From Clostridia bacterium (lineage in GTDB: Bacteria; Bacillota; Clostridia; Christensenellales; CAG-138): DNA of 64,000 nt. Where the stretch lies: positions 1 through 64,000 of the forward strand of contig JAFYOP010000012.1 of assembly GCA_017547885.1 (NCBI GenBank), read 5' to 3'. The notes under the pieces are model-generated. The model was not told where the DNA came from. It did no database searches and saw only the letters and a program-made list of their open reading frames with translations. Positions 15,177-24,652 of the stretch are shown piece by piece (positions within the stretch are counted from its first letter, which is position 1; each line of letters starts with the position of its first letter). The position numbers and the translations under genes are program-made.

Positions 15177-17483
15177 TTATTCGACAAGATTTATAATTAT
15201 CACTTTATTCTCTGCCAATATACTAAACTCCTGTGTCGGCAGGCCGTATACTTTTTTTTCGCCTATTGTCATGGATTCATGATGGACGCTAACGTAATAG
15301 CTGTAGGTTTTTCCGACTGTTACGGAGCTGTCTGTGAATTCAATGTGTCCCTCTGTTCCGTTCCATGTTTTCAAGGTGCGCTCCTTCCCCCTGTCATCTT
15401 TACGATGCAGCGAATATACGCCAAAATCATCGGGGCAGTCAAAAGATATCCTGATATTGCCGCCGTATTCTGCAAGGGTAAAGTTTTGAGCCGTCGCCGG
15501 TATTGCCCAATAGCTGGTGGTTGTTCCGGGGGCTGTATCTAAGGTAAACAGTTCTGTAATTCTACTGTCTTCGGGAGTATATACATTTGCAAGCGCCACC
15601 TTGTGCAGAACTTTTAAAGAATATGCATCAAGGCTGTATTCACTTACGCCTTCAGGTTTATTAAAATCTTCCCCGTATCCTTCGGGATAAAGATAACTGT
15701 ACAGCTTATACAGTATCATCGCAGGATAAGTGCCGCCTGTAGCCTGCGCCGGCAATGTACCCAGATTGTCATTATCGTATCCCATCCATACCACAGCAGT
15801 ATATTCCGGAGTATAGCTTGCCATCCATGCGTCCCGATTGCCCGTTGCAGTACCCACTGTGCCTGTTTTGCCTGCAATGGGTATGCTGAGCGTATTCAGC
15901 CTGTGTCCTGTACCCTCAGAAACGACACTTTTAAGCATGCTGGTAAGTATGTATGCATTTTCCTCACTCAGTACCCTTTTGTGTTCGGGATTATACTCGT
16001 ACAGTATTTCCCCTTCTGAATCGGTTATATAGCGGATTACAGAGGGAGTATTGTACTCACCTCCGGCGGCAAAGCAGGAATATGCCCCTGCTATATGCAA
16101 CGGAGAAACGCCATAGGTAAAGCCGCCAAGGGCAAGAGCAAGGCTGTTATCCTTGCTGTCAAATTCTATTCCGCAGGCTGAAGCAAATCCCTTAGCTCTA
16201 TTTACCCCCACTTCGGAAAGAACTTTTACCGCTGGAACATTTAGGGATTTGGATACGGCTTCCCGCATGGTTACCCATCCATAGTATTTGCTGCCAAAGT
16301 TTGACGGAGTATATTCGGCAAAGGCCGTTTCCTCGTCCAATATCATATCTGCCGCAGTATATCCCAGATACTCAAAAGCCGGAGCATAGGATATTATGGG
16401 CTTAATTACGGAACCGGGCTGTCTGCGTATATCAATGGCTCTGTTAAAGCCCATACTTCCGGTGTGTTCTCTGCCCCCAATCATGGAAACTATAAGACCA
16501 GTATGTGGGTTTTGAATTATAAGTGCCCCTTCTGCTTCCTGTGTGGGAAACAGCGAGTCATCAGCAAAAATCTCTTCACAATACAGCTGCAGCTCGGTAT
16601 TTAATCCCGAATACACATGATATCCGCCTCTGAGCAGCTCATCCACGGTTATTTCAAGCACCTCAGCGGCACTGCGTATTACAGCATCCGTATAATATCC
16701 GGAATATTCTTCTATCTGTCCATGTTGTATTTTCGGCCTTTCGGCTGAGGCCTGGATCATTTCATCTTCAGAAATATACCCATATCTATTCATTAAAGAT
16801 AATACGGTGTTGCGTCTGCTTATTGATGCCTCATAATCCAGATGGGGTGCATAACTGCCTGGAGATTTTAATATCCCGGCAAGCATGGCGCTTTGGGAAA
16901 GCGACAGCTCTGCAGCATGTACGCCAAAATAGCCCATTGCAGCTGCCTCCACGCCGTAATACCCACCACCAAAGTATACGTAGTTAAGATACATTTCAAG
17001 TATGTCCTGCTTTGTGCATCGGCGTTCCATTTGATAGGCCAGTACAGCTTCCTCCGCCTTTCGGGATATGGTTTTTTCGGAGGACAGATGGCTCAGCTTT
17101 ATAAGCTGCTGGCTTATTGTAGAGGCTCCCTGAACATATCCGCCCGCCTTTATATCTGCTATTATGGCACCGGCTATTCTTATTATATCTACCCCTTCAT
17201 GCTCGTAAAACCTTGCGTCCTCTGCTGATATGAAGGCATGCAGCAGATGCTTGGGCAGCATATCTGAACTTACCCATGTTCTGTCCTCTGCTCCGTGCAG
17301 GCGAACAATTTCATTTCCTTCATCATCATACAAAACAGATGACCTGTCACAGCCTGTTATCCTTTGCAGGTCAAAATTCCTCCAGCTATCTGCCCCAATT
17401 ATTCCCACCGCAAAGAAAAGCATAAAAAATACTGCCGCAAGCGCAAACACGAGCAGCAGTATTCTGGATCTTCTCAGTTTCAT
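15177..17483 (-). CDS. Bifunctional class A penicillin-binding protein (PBP1A family)
   Basis: A 768-residue enzyme that both polymerises and cross-links peptidoglycan. After one membrane anchor (about 8-30) the glycosyltransferase family 51 domain shows EDARFYEHEG (catalytic Glu88) and GASTISQQL. The transpeptidase domain has PGSVIKP (active Ser), SKSLN and KTGTVG. A C-terminal ~90-residue module after about 670 looks like a fibronectin type III or similar beta domain (IRISFDCPDDFGVYSLHRKD). ATG 17483 follows GGAGGCATAGGGCA. It stands alone between the GntR and DnaJ-domain genes. Confidence 0.93.
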   Translation of the reverse strand: MKLRRSRILLLVFALAAVFFMLFFAVGIIGADSWRNFDLQRITGCDRSSVLYDDEGNEIVRLHGAEDRTWVSSDMLPKHLLHAFISAEDARFYEHEGVDIIRIAGAIIADIKAGGYVQGASTISQQLIKLSHLSSEKTISRKAEEAVLAYQMERRCTKQDILEMYLNYVYFGGGYYGVEAAAMGYFGVHAAELSLSQSAMLAGILKSPGSYAPHLDYEASISRRNTVLSLMNRYGYISEDEMIQASAERPKIQHGQIEEYSGYYTDAVIRSAAEVLEITVDELLRGGYHVYSGLNTELQLYCEEIFADDSLFPTQEAEGALIIQNPHTGLIVSMIGGREHTGSMGFNRAIDIRRQPGSVIKPIISYAPAFEYLGYTAADMILDEETAFAEYTPSNFGSKYYGWVTMREAVSKSLNVPAVKVLSEVGVNRAKGFASACGIEFDSKDNSLALALGGFTYGVSPLHIAGAYSCFAAGGEYNTPSVIRYITDSEGEILYEYNPEHKRVLSEENAYILTSMLKSVVSEGTGHRLNTLSIPIAGKTGTVGTATGNRDAWMASYTPEYTAVVWMGYDNDNLGTLPAQATGGTYPAMILYKLYSYLYPEGYGEDFNKPEGVSEYSLDAYSLKVLHKVALANVYTPEDSRITELFTLDTAPGTTTSYWAIPATAQNFTLAEYGGNIRISFDCPDDFGVYSLHRKDDRGKERTLKTWNGTEGHIEFTDSSVTVGKTYSYYVSVHHESMTIGEKKVYGLPTQEFSILAENKVIIINLVE

Positions 17484-17580
17484 TGCCCTATGCCTCCACT
17501 ATCACTTAAATATCAATAATGATAGTATCGCCATAATCTGCGGCAATTAACATTATAACGAATATTAATTTTAAAGCTTA

Positions 17581-18216
17581 TCAGCAGCAGAAGCACACCG
17601 GAAAACCGAATGAGCTGCAGCACATGGCGCTGGTCAGCATTGCGCAGGGACCTCCGCAGTTATATACGCCGTAATTCCCCGTTCTGCGGGTATATGCCCC
17701 GCCGGTTCCACGGATGGAATTATATGCTGCGGCGTATTCCAGATTGCCGGGATTCTGCTGATAGGCTATTGTAAGATACTCACGGGCCTTGTCATACCAT
17801 CCCTGGCGCAGATAAATTATGCCGTACAAATAGTACCATTCCGCATTGCGGGTGGATATTGCATCCAGAACGGCTTTCGCCGCCTGGAGGTTGCCCTGAT
17901 TAATAAATGAACGGGCCCGTCCGAATTCTGCTGAATTCGGACCGGAATAGGCGCTTCCTGAGCCGGTATATCCGCCATAGGAGCTGTAGCTGCCCTGTCC
18001 GTCACGGCTGGCGTGGGCAGATGAGGAGGTGGCCTTTTTTGTAAGCATTTCGTATGCCTCGTTGACCTCCACCAGCTTTTCGTTGGCAAGTTCCTTCAGG
18101 TCAGAGTCAATATACTTATCCGGATGGTATTTTTTTACCAGCTTAAGATAAGCCGCTCTGATTTCTTCCTGAGAAGCTCCTTCGCTAATTCCAAGCACTT
18201 TATAGGGATTTATCAT
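17581..18216 (-). CDS. DnaJ-domain protein with TPR-like region and Cys-rich tail
   Basis: A 211-residue protein. Residues 1-65 form a J domain with the HPD motif (KKYHPDKY) that stimulates Hsp70 ATPase. A Gly/Ser/Tyr-rich linker follows, then a helical repeat region (about 105-175; [40 protein letters not shown]) of TPR type. The C-terminus is strikingly cysteine-rich ([20 protein letters not shown] then VCFCC). It is a DnaJ-like co-chaperone rather than DnaJ itself, since the CxxCxGxG zinc repeats are absent. ATG 18216 follows GGAGGAAATA; the start overlaps the DUF5685 gene by 17 nt. Confidence 0.82.
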   Translation of the reverse strand: MINPYKVLGISEGASQEEIRAAYLKLVKKYHPDKYIDSDLKELANEKLVEVNEAYEMLTKKATSSSAHASRDGQGSYSSYGGYTGSGSAYSGPNSAEFGRARSFINQGNLQAAKAVLDAISTRNAEWYYLYGIIYLRQGWYDKAREYLTIAYQQNPGNLEYAAAYNSIRGTGGAYTRRTGNYGVYNCGGPCAMLTSAMCCSSFGFPVCFCC

Positions 18217-19036
18217 TATTTCCTCCAAGCACCTCTGAATTTTTCAGCGGACATCCGTCTTTAATAATGTTATCCAGCAGGCTTTCGTGAGCCTTTATGT
18301 ACAGCAGTTCATATGCGTTTATTGCTTCATTGAGGGAACAGTTCAGTAAAAATTCTGCCCTGTCTTTATCTGCACCCGAAGCAAGAAAGGGATTATAGCT
18401 TCCTTTTTTTGCATCCTTTTCCCGGTCTTCCCATGCGTCTACAAGATATACCCATCTTCCAAGATGATAAAGCATGTGCCCGAGGGCAAGGCGGTTTTGT
18501 GATGACTCAACAGGGGCTGTAAGGGCTACGTTTTTCATCATGCGGGCAAAGGCATCGGCAGGGGCGTCAAGTTCCGGAGCGTTTGCCTGTTCAAGGTCGG
18601 ACAGTTCCCTTATCCCTTCATGTATGGCTTTGTACAGCTGCGGGCTGCGCTCCCGTGCTTTTTGAAACGCCCTTTTCATTGCGGCCTTTCCCGCTGCCGC
18701 ACCGGGGTTTTTATCATCACGCCAATTATCATCCAGCTTGCAGTATGCCAGGATAATATCAGCATCTGCGGCAAAGAGTATGTATTCATCCTGAACGGCT
18801 GCCATTCGTGCTCGTGAAAGGGGCTTATATGCACAACGGCACTTGCACGTGTTTTCCACGCCCGCAAGACCGGTAAGCAGCAGCGCAATAAAAGCACAAT
18901 CATAGCTTAGTGCTATTTTCATGGGTTCGCCGAATTCCTGCCCAATGCATTTGCACAGACCGCAGTAATAAGCGCGATATTCATTATATTCTCTGAATCT
19001 AAGCTCGTCCTTATTGGGCTGAATATATCCGAACAT
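18200..19036 (-). CDS. DUF5685 family protein
   Basis: A 278-residue, mostly helical protein whose start [28 protein letters not shown] is the hallmark of DUF5685. Two cysteine groups, CGLCKC near residue 26 and CKCRC near residue 66, could bind a metal or a metal cluster. Function is unknown. In Clostridia it is often found together with a J-domain gene, as here, where the two overlap and must be cotranslated; a client-chaperone relation is plausible inference. ATG 19036 follows GAGGAAAGCA. Confidence 0.8.
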   Translation of the reverse strand: MFGYIQPNKDELRFREYNEYRAYYCGLCKCIGQEFGEPMKIALSYDCAFIALLLTGLAGVENTCKCRCAYKPLSRARMAAVQDEYILFAADADIILAYCKLDDNWRDDKNPGAAAGKAAMKRAFQKARERSPQLYKAIHEGIRELSDLEQANAPELDAPADAFARMMKNVALTAPVESSQNRLALGHMLYHLGRWVYLVDAWEDREKDAKKGSYNPFLASGADKDRAEFLLNCSLNEAINAYELLYIKAHESLLDNIIKDGCPLKNSEVLGGNNDKSL

Positions 19037-19129
19037 TGCTTTCCTCTGCCTTTCTTGTGATATTGTACCATCATTTGTCGTCATCTCCAAATACTATTTG
19101 CAGCAGAATACTGCTTCAGTTTGAAATAA

Positions 19130-19174
19130 TTGAAAAAATATAAAGAAAATCCTCCGAATGTCCTTCGGAGGATT
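19130..19174 (-). terminator. Intrinsic terminator of the DUF1002 gene
   Basis: AATCCTCCGAA pairs with TTCGGAGGATT (19148-19174), and minus transcripts continue into TTCTTTATATTTTTT. It may also work for plus-strand transcripts. Confidence 0.85.
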
Positions 19175-19188
19175 GTTTTGCAATTTTT

Positions 19189-20064
19189 TTATTTATTGAA
19201 CAGCTCTGCCAAGAAGCCTGTTACGCTGCCGATAAACTTGGTTACCTTATCGGTCACCGTAGATATTGTATCGTTTACCTTCTGCTTGGCAGTTACAGCC
19301 TTTTCTACGGTCTGCGTAATGGAAAGCAGCTTTTCTTTTAATTCTGCCACGTCCAGCTTTTCCATCTGACGACACAGCTTAAGTATCTGGTCTATCTGTG
19401 CATCGGTTACCTGTACGTTGTACTGTTCGGCCAGCTTTTTGATCTCATTTTTAACATCGGAATCTGACATTGTTTCGGTTATGTCCAGTATTCCCTTCAG
19501 CTCGTTGATAAGGGCTGCAGCTTCTTCGCTGCCGATATACTCTGCAAGCTGACCTGTAAGTATAAGCTCCTCAGCGCCGACAGACTTTGCAAGGTTTGAA
19601 AGGGACTGTCCGGTAATGTCTTCATACGCCTTATATACGCCGGTAAGTGCAGCGGTGCCGGATACAGCAAAGGGAGCGGACACTATTACCTTAGCATCGG
19701 TTATACCTGCGGTGGTAAGCGCATTAACGTACATCTGCTCTGTGCACCAGTTGATGTTGTTTGTGCTGATGGAAAGACCTGAGCCTTCTTCAAGGAGAGT
19801 GATGTATACGCAGGACAGAGCTACGCTGCCTATCTTTTTGTCATCAACCAATCCTTCAAGGTATTCCCTCTCGTCCGCATTGGTTACAATGATCTCTTCA
19901 ACGCTGCCGCGTTCAATGCCAAAGTCCTTGTATACTGCGGCAACCTGCTCCTGATCCAGGTTTGCTCCTATTACAGCACGGGCTTCTCCTGTCTCATATG
20001 CAAATGCACTGCCCATGGAACATATACAAGCAGCGAGCAAAATAAATGCAAAAATGCGTTTCAT
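19189..20064 (-). CDS. DUF1002 family secreted protein
   Basis: A 291-residue protein with a cleavable signal peptide (about 1-22, ending SAFAYE). The body matches the DUF1002 pattern (RAVIGANLDQEQVAAVYKDFGI near the N-terminus, NINWCTEQMYVNALTTAGI in the middle) and ends in a helical region rich in K and E with a hydrophobic tail (KFIGSVTGFLAELFNK). No catalytic motif is visible and the family has no established function. It is monocistronic: its own extended -10 promoter upstream and terminator downstream. Confidence 0.8.
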   Translation of the reverse strand: MKRIFAFILLAACICSMGSAFAYETGEARAVIGANLDQEQVAAVYKDFGIERGSVEEIIVTNADEREYLEGLVDDKKIGSVALSCVYITLLEEGSGLSISTNNINWCTEQMYVNALTTAGITDAKVIVSAPFAVSGTAALTGVYKAYEDITGQSLSNLAKSVGAEELILTGQLAEYIGSEEAAALINELKGILDITETMSDSDVKNEIKKLAEQYNVQVTDAQIDQILKLCRQMEKLDVAELKEKLLSITQTVEKAVTAKQKVNDTISTVTDKVTKFIGSVTGFLAELFNK

Positions 20065-20102
20065 TTAAAGTGAGTGCCTCCGTTTGTTATTTAACGTGTG
20101 TA

Positions 20103-20131
20103 ATTATAGCATGGCAAAGATAATATTTCAT
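20103..20131 (-). promoter_or_regulatory. Extended -10 promoter of the DUF1002 gene
   Basis: TGCTATAAT on the minus strand (-10 at 20108-20103) lies about 39 nt before the start codon; ATGAAA at the -35 position with a 17-nt spacer is weak. Confidence 0.55.
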
Positions 20132-20157
20132 TAACTGGCTGTAAATAATGGGCGGAA

Positions 20158-20406
20158 TTATTTGTTTTCCTGTGCTTCCCGCTTTTGTATTATTTTGCCA
20201 AGCACAATATAAACAATCACAGAAATTATAACTATAGCCGCGTTTATCAGCAATGAGACAATGAGCTGTGTATACCACGGAGCGCTCATAGTTTCATAAA
20301 ATTTGGGATATTTTTTGTAGTGGGAGTAAGCAGCTATGCTTTTCCCAACAGCCATTCCAAGCTCAGTAAATATAAAAGCCTTGATAAACCCTCTTGCCTT
20401 TTTCAT
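20158..20406 (-). CDS. Small membrane protein of unknown function
   Basis: An 82-residue protein: a basic N-terminus (MKKARGFIKAF), one hydrophobic stretch near the start, a polar YSHYKKYPKFYE segment and a clear membrane helix at about 50-72 (LIVSLLINAAIVIISVIVYIVL) followed by a charged tail. I do not recognise a family. ATG 20406 has GGAGG nine bases upstream. It sits between DUF1002 and a second small gene on the same strand. Confidence 0.6.
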   Translation of the reverse strand: MKKARGFIKAFIFTELGMAVGKSIAAYSHYKKYPKFYETMSAPWYTQLIVSLLINAAIVIISVIVYIVLGKIIQKREAQENK

Positions 20407-20468
20407 AACCTGATTCCTCCATAATTTTAACAAAGCTTTTATCTGAGATGTATTCCGAATTTATGGGA

Positions 20469-20759
20469 TTATATTTTATTACAACCATGAACATCCCATG
20501 CCATGCGCAGAAAATCATTGCAACGCAAAACAAAAAACTTCCACTCTTCCCCGTTATTCATCCTTATAACTGCAATGGGCAGAATAAGAAAGCTTTCTTT
20601 GTGTATGCACTCCACATCTTTAAAGTTAAGCTCAAGGTTTCTGATCTGTGGAGGGACTGTTATTTTTCCTGTGCGGAATGTGATCTTTTCATCGTCAATA
20701 TAAAGTTCCCCTCCCAGCAGACCGTTTTTGCACAGACTGGCCGCGTATACCCTTTTCAT
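20469..20759 (-). CDS. Small cytoplasmic protein, possibly PH/GRAM-like fold
   Basis: A 96-residue protein without membrane segments or signal. The strand-rich pattern GGELYIDDEKITFRTGKITVP followed by LELNFKDVECIHKESF resembles the bacterial PH/GRAM domain, but this is only a fold impression. Its ATG follows CCGGAGGTTTTGAT, a strong ribosome site, which argues for a real gene. It lies 28 bp after the MFS gene and could be cotranscribed with it. Confidence 0.6.
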   Translation of the reverse strand: MKRVYAASLCKNGLLGGELYIDDEKITFRTGKITVPPQIRNLELNFKDVECIHKESFLILPIAVIRMNNGEEWKFFVLRCNDFLRMAWDVHGCNKI

Positions 20760-20787
20760 ATCAAAACCTCCGGCTTGATTATCATTC

Positions 20788-21999
20788 TTACTCTGATAAC
20801 AGCTGTTTTTTTGTCTTTATTGTGGCGGCATATGCGCTGTTGCACAGGCCAAGTATCGCTGATGCTATGAACAGCAGCTCTATGCCCATGGACTGCCATA
20901 TCCAGCCGCCAAACAGCGCAATGAATATGGTTATAACATGGTTTATAGATACGCCTGTGGATATGGTGGCTTTTACCTCATCTGCATTGTCCGACAGATC
21001 CTTAACATACAGGTTTGATGCCATGGACGCCAGTGAAATTACAGAATCCAGCACATAGTTTATGCAGCATATTATAAATGCTGTTTTCATGGAAAACAGA
21101 TGGTGAGCAAATCCGTAGAAGAAGCAAACTACCACGAGTATCAGTGTATCCGCAACCATTACCGCCTTGTATCCTACCCTGTCGATTATTCTGCCGACAA
21201 TAGGCGATGCAAAGAAGCACGCAACGGCTGAGATGGCAAAGAGCAAGCTGATAGTAGCCGCATTGGCACCGTAAAAGAGGATAAGCACGTATGGACCAAA
21301 GGTTAAGAATACCTGCTTGCGCGCTCCATAGAACATTTCCAGCATATAATACTTGGTGTATTTCTTATGTAAATAGAATCTGCGCTTATGCTTGTCCGTT
21401 TCGCTTTTGCCGCTCAGCTTAAAGGAAAACACCATGCTAATGGCTGCAAGCACTGCTGCAAGGCCAAAGAAAGCATTATAGGGCTGTTTGCCCACCAATA
21501 ATGAGAACGCCAGAACTATAAGCATATATCCCGCCAGCGTACCTATCTGATATGTTGCGTTTTGCGCACCCAGGGCGGCACCTCCGCAGTCCGGCTTTGC
21601 GTAATTTAAAGACAGGGTGTTTTTCATGCCAAGCTGTATATGCTCACCAAATGAATATACGCATATGGCAAGTGTGGCAAGCACCTTTGTAGGGGGCAGT
21701 ACTGCATGCATCGCCATGCCTGCAAGCATAATAACAGCACCCGCCTTATAAAGCGACTCCGCAGACAGCATATAAAAAGCAGCCAGCACAAATATCAGAA
21801 GAATACCGGGCAGCTCGCGGAAAAATTCCGTAATCCCCCTGTCCATCTCACCCATTCCCACCACTTCCGCAAGGAAGTTATCCAACATACCCTTGTACAG
21901 GCCGAATGACAGGCCTGTAATAAGGATAGATATAAGGAACACTTTATATTTTGAGTCCTCGGCGAATGCGTTTTTCAGTTTAAACAGCAGGTTTTTCAT
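20788..21999 (-). CDS. Major facilitator superfamily transporter
   Basis: A 403-residue, 12-helix membrane protein with a basic central loop (SGKSETDKHKRRFYLHKKYTKYY) between the two six-helix halves, and the MFS-like GRIIDRVGYKAVMVAD segment after helix 8. The substrate cannot be deduced. It lies downstream of a GNAT gene on the same strand, separated by a 12-bp hairpin, so read-through may be limited. Confidence 0.85.
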   Translation of the reverse strand: MKNLLFKLKNAFAEDSKYKVFLISILITGLSFGLYKGMLDNFLAEVVGMGEMDRGITEFFRELPGILLIFVLAAFYMLSAESLYKAGAVIMLAGMAMHAVLPPTKVLATLAICVYSFGEHIQLGMKNTLSLNYAKPDCGGAALGAQNATYQIGTLAGYMLIVLAFSLLVGKQPYNAFFGLAAVLAAISMVFSFKLSGKSETDKHKRRFYLHKKYTKYYMLEMFYGARKQVFLTFGPYVLILFYGANAATISLLFAISAVACFFASPIVGRIIDRVGYKAVMVADTLILVVVCFFYGFAHHLFSMKTAFIICCINYVLDSVISLASMASNLYVKDLSDNADEVKATISTGVSINHVITIFIALFGGWIWQSMGIELLFIASAILGLCNSAYAATIKTKKQLLSE

Positions 22000-22024
22000 A
22001 CTATTTCTCTCTTACTTCAATTTG

Positions 22025-22052
22025 TCCCGGTGTGCAAGCATGCACACCGGGA
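22025..22052. terminator. Strong hairpin between GNAT and MFS genes
   Basis: TCCCGGTGTGCA and TGCACACCGGGA form a perfect 12-bp stem with an AGCA loop. No U-run follows on the minus strand; on the plus strand TTTTGTGTTG follows. It may be an mRNA-stabilising or partial terminator element. Confidence 0.5.
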
Positions 22053-22073
22053 TTTTGTGTTGTTCGTCCGGCT

Positions 22074-22700
22074 TTAGAAAATCTGTCCGGGAAGCTTAAG
22101 TTTTTCCTTGGGTGCAAAAGCCTTGTCGAATTCCTTGGCCTCTGCTTCATTGACAAGATAACCCTTGGGTGGTGTATACTCTCCGGTTATTCCATCAAGA
22201 TATCCGGGAATGAGCTCTTTGCAAAGGAAGAAAGAGGCATCTGCATCTTCCGGCAAACCGTGATAGCGTATGCCGTATTTGCTTGCATAGGTAAAGCCGC
22301 TTTTTCCGTAAAAGTCTATATTACCTTCAAAGCAAAGTGCTCCGCACCCCAGCTTTGATGCTTTATCCAAGGAATAGTCCAGCAGTATTTTTCCATAGCC
22401 TTGTCTTTTTAGTTCGTTAGCGATACATATAGGCCCCATTGTCATTATGGGGATTTCCCTACCGTCATCAGCATTTATATATGCTCTCATGAACATATTC
22501 TGGCCTATGATCTTGCCGTCTTTTTCCATAACAAAGTCAAGCTCGGGCACGAAGTCAGGGTCATCTCTGAGCTGATTTATCACATAGTGCTCAAGACAAC
22601 CGGGACGGTATACGTTCCAGAAACTTTCCCTTACAAGCGTTTCCACGTCACGGTATTCTTCTTTTCTTTCCAAACGAATCACATAGTCATTTTTATTCAT
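22074..22700 (-). CDS. GNAT family N-acetyltransferase
   Basis: A 208-residue acetyl-CoA-dependent acyltransferase. The acetyl-CoA-binding pyrophosphate loop is seen as ANELKRQGYGKILLDYSLDKA at about 98-118, preceded by the beta-4 strand IPIMTMGPICI. The early LVRESFWNVYRPGCLEHYVI and the GFTYASKYGIRYHG segment are common in clostridial YjhQ-like GNATs. The acceptor is unknown. ATG 22700 follows TCAGGAGGAAAAAAACA. Confidence 0.83.
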   Translation of the reverse strand: MNKNDYVIRLERKEEYRDVETLVRESFWNVYRPGCLEHYVINQLRDDPDFVPELDFVMEKDGKIIGQNMFMRAYINADDGREIPIMTMGPICIANELKRQGYGKILLDYSLDKASKLGCGALCFEGNIDFYGKSGFTYASKYGIRYHGLPEDADASFFLCKELIPGYLDGITGEYTPPKGYLVNEAEAKEFDKAFAPKEKLKLPGQIF

Positions 22701-22737
22701 TGTTTTTTTCCTCCTGATGATTGTTGACTGCAATGCT

Positions 22738-22775
22738 GGGAGGTTTGTGTGAGAATGTATTTACGCAAACCTCCC
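22738..22775. repeat. Inverted repeat in the GH13-GNAT intergenic region
   Basis: GGGAGGTTTG (22738-22747) and CAAACCTCCC (22766-22775) can form a 10-bp stem. It may be a weak terminator or processing site. The rest of 22776-22906 holds no feature I can support. Confidence 0.5.
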
Positions 22776-22906
22776 GCTTACGCTACACTCTCCGTTGCTT
22801 TGCTGATTTTTCTCAAAAAGCAATTCTCCTAAATAAAAATTTATTTATTATCACGCCTTGCAGCGGGATAATCCGGTAATATAGTTTACTGCCTGACAAG
22901 AATATC

Positions 22907-24613
22907 TTAGTTAAAGCTTTTTACCCAAGTCAAAAGAGATCCATGATGAGTATTTTCTCTAACAGTTCCCAGCATATAAGCAGTCACAGGGCCGTTTTTA
23001 CGCATCTTGTCAAGTATGGCCTCCTGAAGTTCTTCTACGGACATATCCTCATAAGGCTTATTAAGATTTGCGGATATCGGCTCTACGGGATGTTCTTCCT
23101 CATTTGCCGGGGCAGGCTCCGCCTTGGGCGCTTCGGGTCTTACCGGCACGTCCTTCTTAGGTTCATCCGCGGCTTTTATCGGTTCTGCTTTTGCTTCCTT
23201 TTCAACAACCTTTACAGTTTCCGGTGCTTTCTTTATTTCGATTGACTTAATGGGAGCAAAGGTTTCGTTATAAAGCTCTGCGGGAAGCCATATCTCGCCG
23301 GAGTTTGCCTGTACACGAACATTGATGCGTCCGCCGGATGCAGATACCCTTTCTCCGGTAAGCGCGCCCACATACTCCGCTGAACTTCCGCATGCAAGGT
23401 TCATGCAAATATCATTGTCTGCATTGTTGACAGTGACAATGACTTGCTTTCCGTTCATAATTCTTGCGTAAGCATAGTGTGTGGTCTGAAGCTCAAGCTC
23501 CTTGTATTCTCCATAGCAGAGCGCAGGCGTATTACGGCGGATCTTTCCCAACGCTGCTATCAGCTTGGTATAAGGATTTGTATTGATGGCATCCTTATAA
23601 TTCTCATAGTTCAGCGCAGGCCTTAAGGGGTCGTCCGAAGAGCGCTCTTTCTTTCCCTCAATGCCAAACTCCGAGCCGTAGTAAAGTGACGGAATGCCCG
23701 GCAGTGTGTAAAGCATAACGTGAACAGGAACAAAGTGAGCCTTATTGCTAAGCTTTGTATAAATACGCTCCACATCATGGTTATCTACAAAGCTGTACAG
23801 CTTAAGGCTGCTTCCCGCCATGTCATTTACATATTTGATGGTGTGGGCCACCTCAAAATAGTTATGGTCATTATGGGCGGAATACAGCGCCTTGTGCAGC
23901 ATATAGTTGGTCACGGAGTGAAGGGTTTCATTGTTTGCCCAGCGGGAATAGTTTCCGTGTATGACCTCGCCCATCAGCCAGAAGTCAGCCTTAACTTCAT
24001 TAGCCACGCGGCGAAGCGCCTTCATGTAGTCAAAATCCAGCACGTCCGCAGCATCCAGACGAATGCCGTCGATGTCAAACTCGCTTACCCAGAAGCGTAT
24101 AACATTACAGATATAGTCTATTACGGCGGGATTGCGCTGGTTCAGCTTTACCAACAGGTCGTACCCTCCCCAGTTTTGATATGAAAAGCCGTCGTTATAG
24201 GAGTTGTTGCCCCAGAAGTTTACATTGCAGTACCAGTCTTTATACTGTGAATTTTCCTTGTTCTGCTTTATATCCCGAAATGCGAAGAAATCTCGGCCGG
24301 TGTGATTGAATACGCCATCCAGAATTACTCTTATGCCCTGTTTATGGCATTCAGCAACAAATTTTGTTAAATCCTCATTTGTTCCCAGCCTGCTGTCCAG
24401 TTTTTTGTAATCGGTGGTTTCATAACCATGGCCAACGGATTCAAAGAGAGGGCCAATGTAAATAGCGTTGCAGCCTATCTCCTTTACATGGGATATCCAG
24501 GGGATTAATGTATTTAAGCGATGGATCGGTTCTCCATAGGGGTTCTGCTTAGGCGCGCCCGTAAGACCCAAGGGATAAATGTGATAAAAAACCGCTTCAT
24601 CGTACCATGCCAT
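22907..24613 (-). CDS. Cytoplasmic GH13 alpha-amylase family enzyme with extra C-terminal domain
   Basis: A 568-residue protein without a signal peptide, so intracellular. The (beta/alpha)8 catalytic domain contains the GH13 regions: DGVFNHTGRD, DGIRLDAADV (nucleophile Asp187), LMGEVIHG (acid/base Glu216) and FVDNHDVERI (Asp280). It probably hydrolyses maltodextrins or related alpha-glucans (neopullulanase/cyclomaltodextrinase type). After the beta domain (ending about 450) comes a Lys/Glu/Pro/Ala-rich linker (about 455-515) and a helical C-terminal module (SVEELQEAILDKMRKNGPVTAYMLG) that is not part of standard GH13 enzymes. No transporter or glycogen genes adjoin. Confidence 0.9.
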   Translation of the reverse strand: MAWYDEAVFYHIYPLGLTGAPKQNPYGEPIHRLNTLIPWISHVKEIGCNAIYIGPLFESVGHGYETTDYKKLDSRLGTNEDLTKFVAECHKQGIRVILDGVFNHTGRDFFAFRDIKQNKENSQYKDWYCNVNFWGNNSYNDGFSYQNWGGYDLLVKLNQRNPAVIDYICNVIRFWVSEFDIDGIRLDAADVLDFDYMKALRRVANEVKADFWLMGEVIHGNYSRWANNETLHSVTNYMLHKALYSAHNDHNYFEVAHTIKYVNDMAGSSLKLYSFVDNHDVERIYTKLSNKAHFVPVHVMLYTLPGIPSLYYGSEFGIEGKKERSSDDPLRPALNYENYKDAINTNPYTKLIAALGKIRRNTPALCYGEYKELELQTTHYAYARIMNGKQVIVTVNNADNDICMNLACGSSAEYVGALTGERVSASGGRINVRVQANSGEIWLPAELYNETFAPIKSIEIKKAPETVKVVEKEAKAEPIKAADEPKKDVPVRPEAPKAEPAPANEEEHPVEPISANLNKPYEDMSVEELQEAILDKMRKNGPVTAYMLGTVRENTHHGSLLTWVKSFN

Positions 24614-24652
24614 CCGGTATTCCTCCGTTGATGTAAAGATTAATTGAATTAT

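Noticed and set aside
22786..22830. Short minus-strand frame starting TTG after AGGAGAA (about 12 codons)
   Set aside because: Too short, a non-ATG start and an uninformative peptide; it may be chance in the intergenic region.
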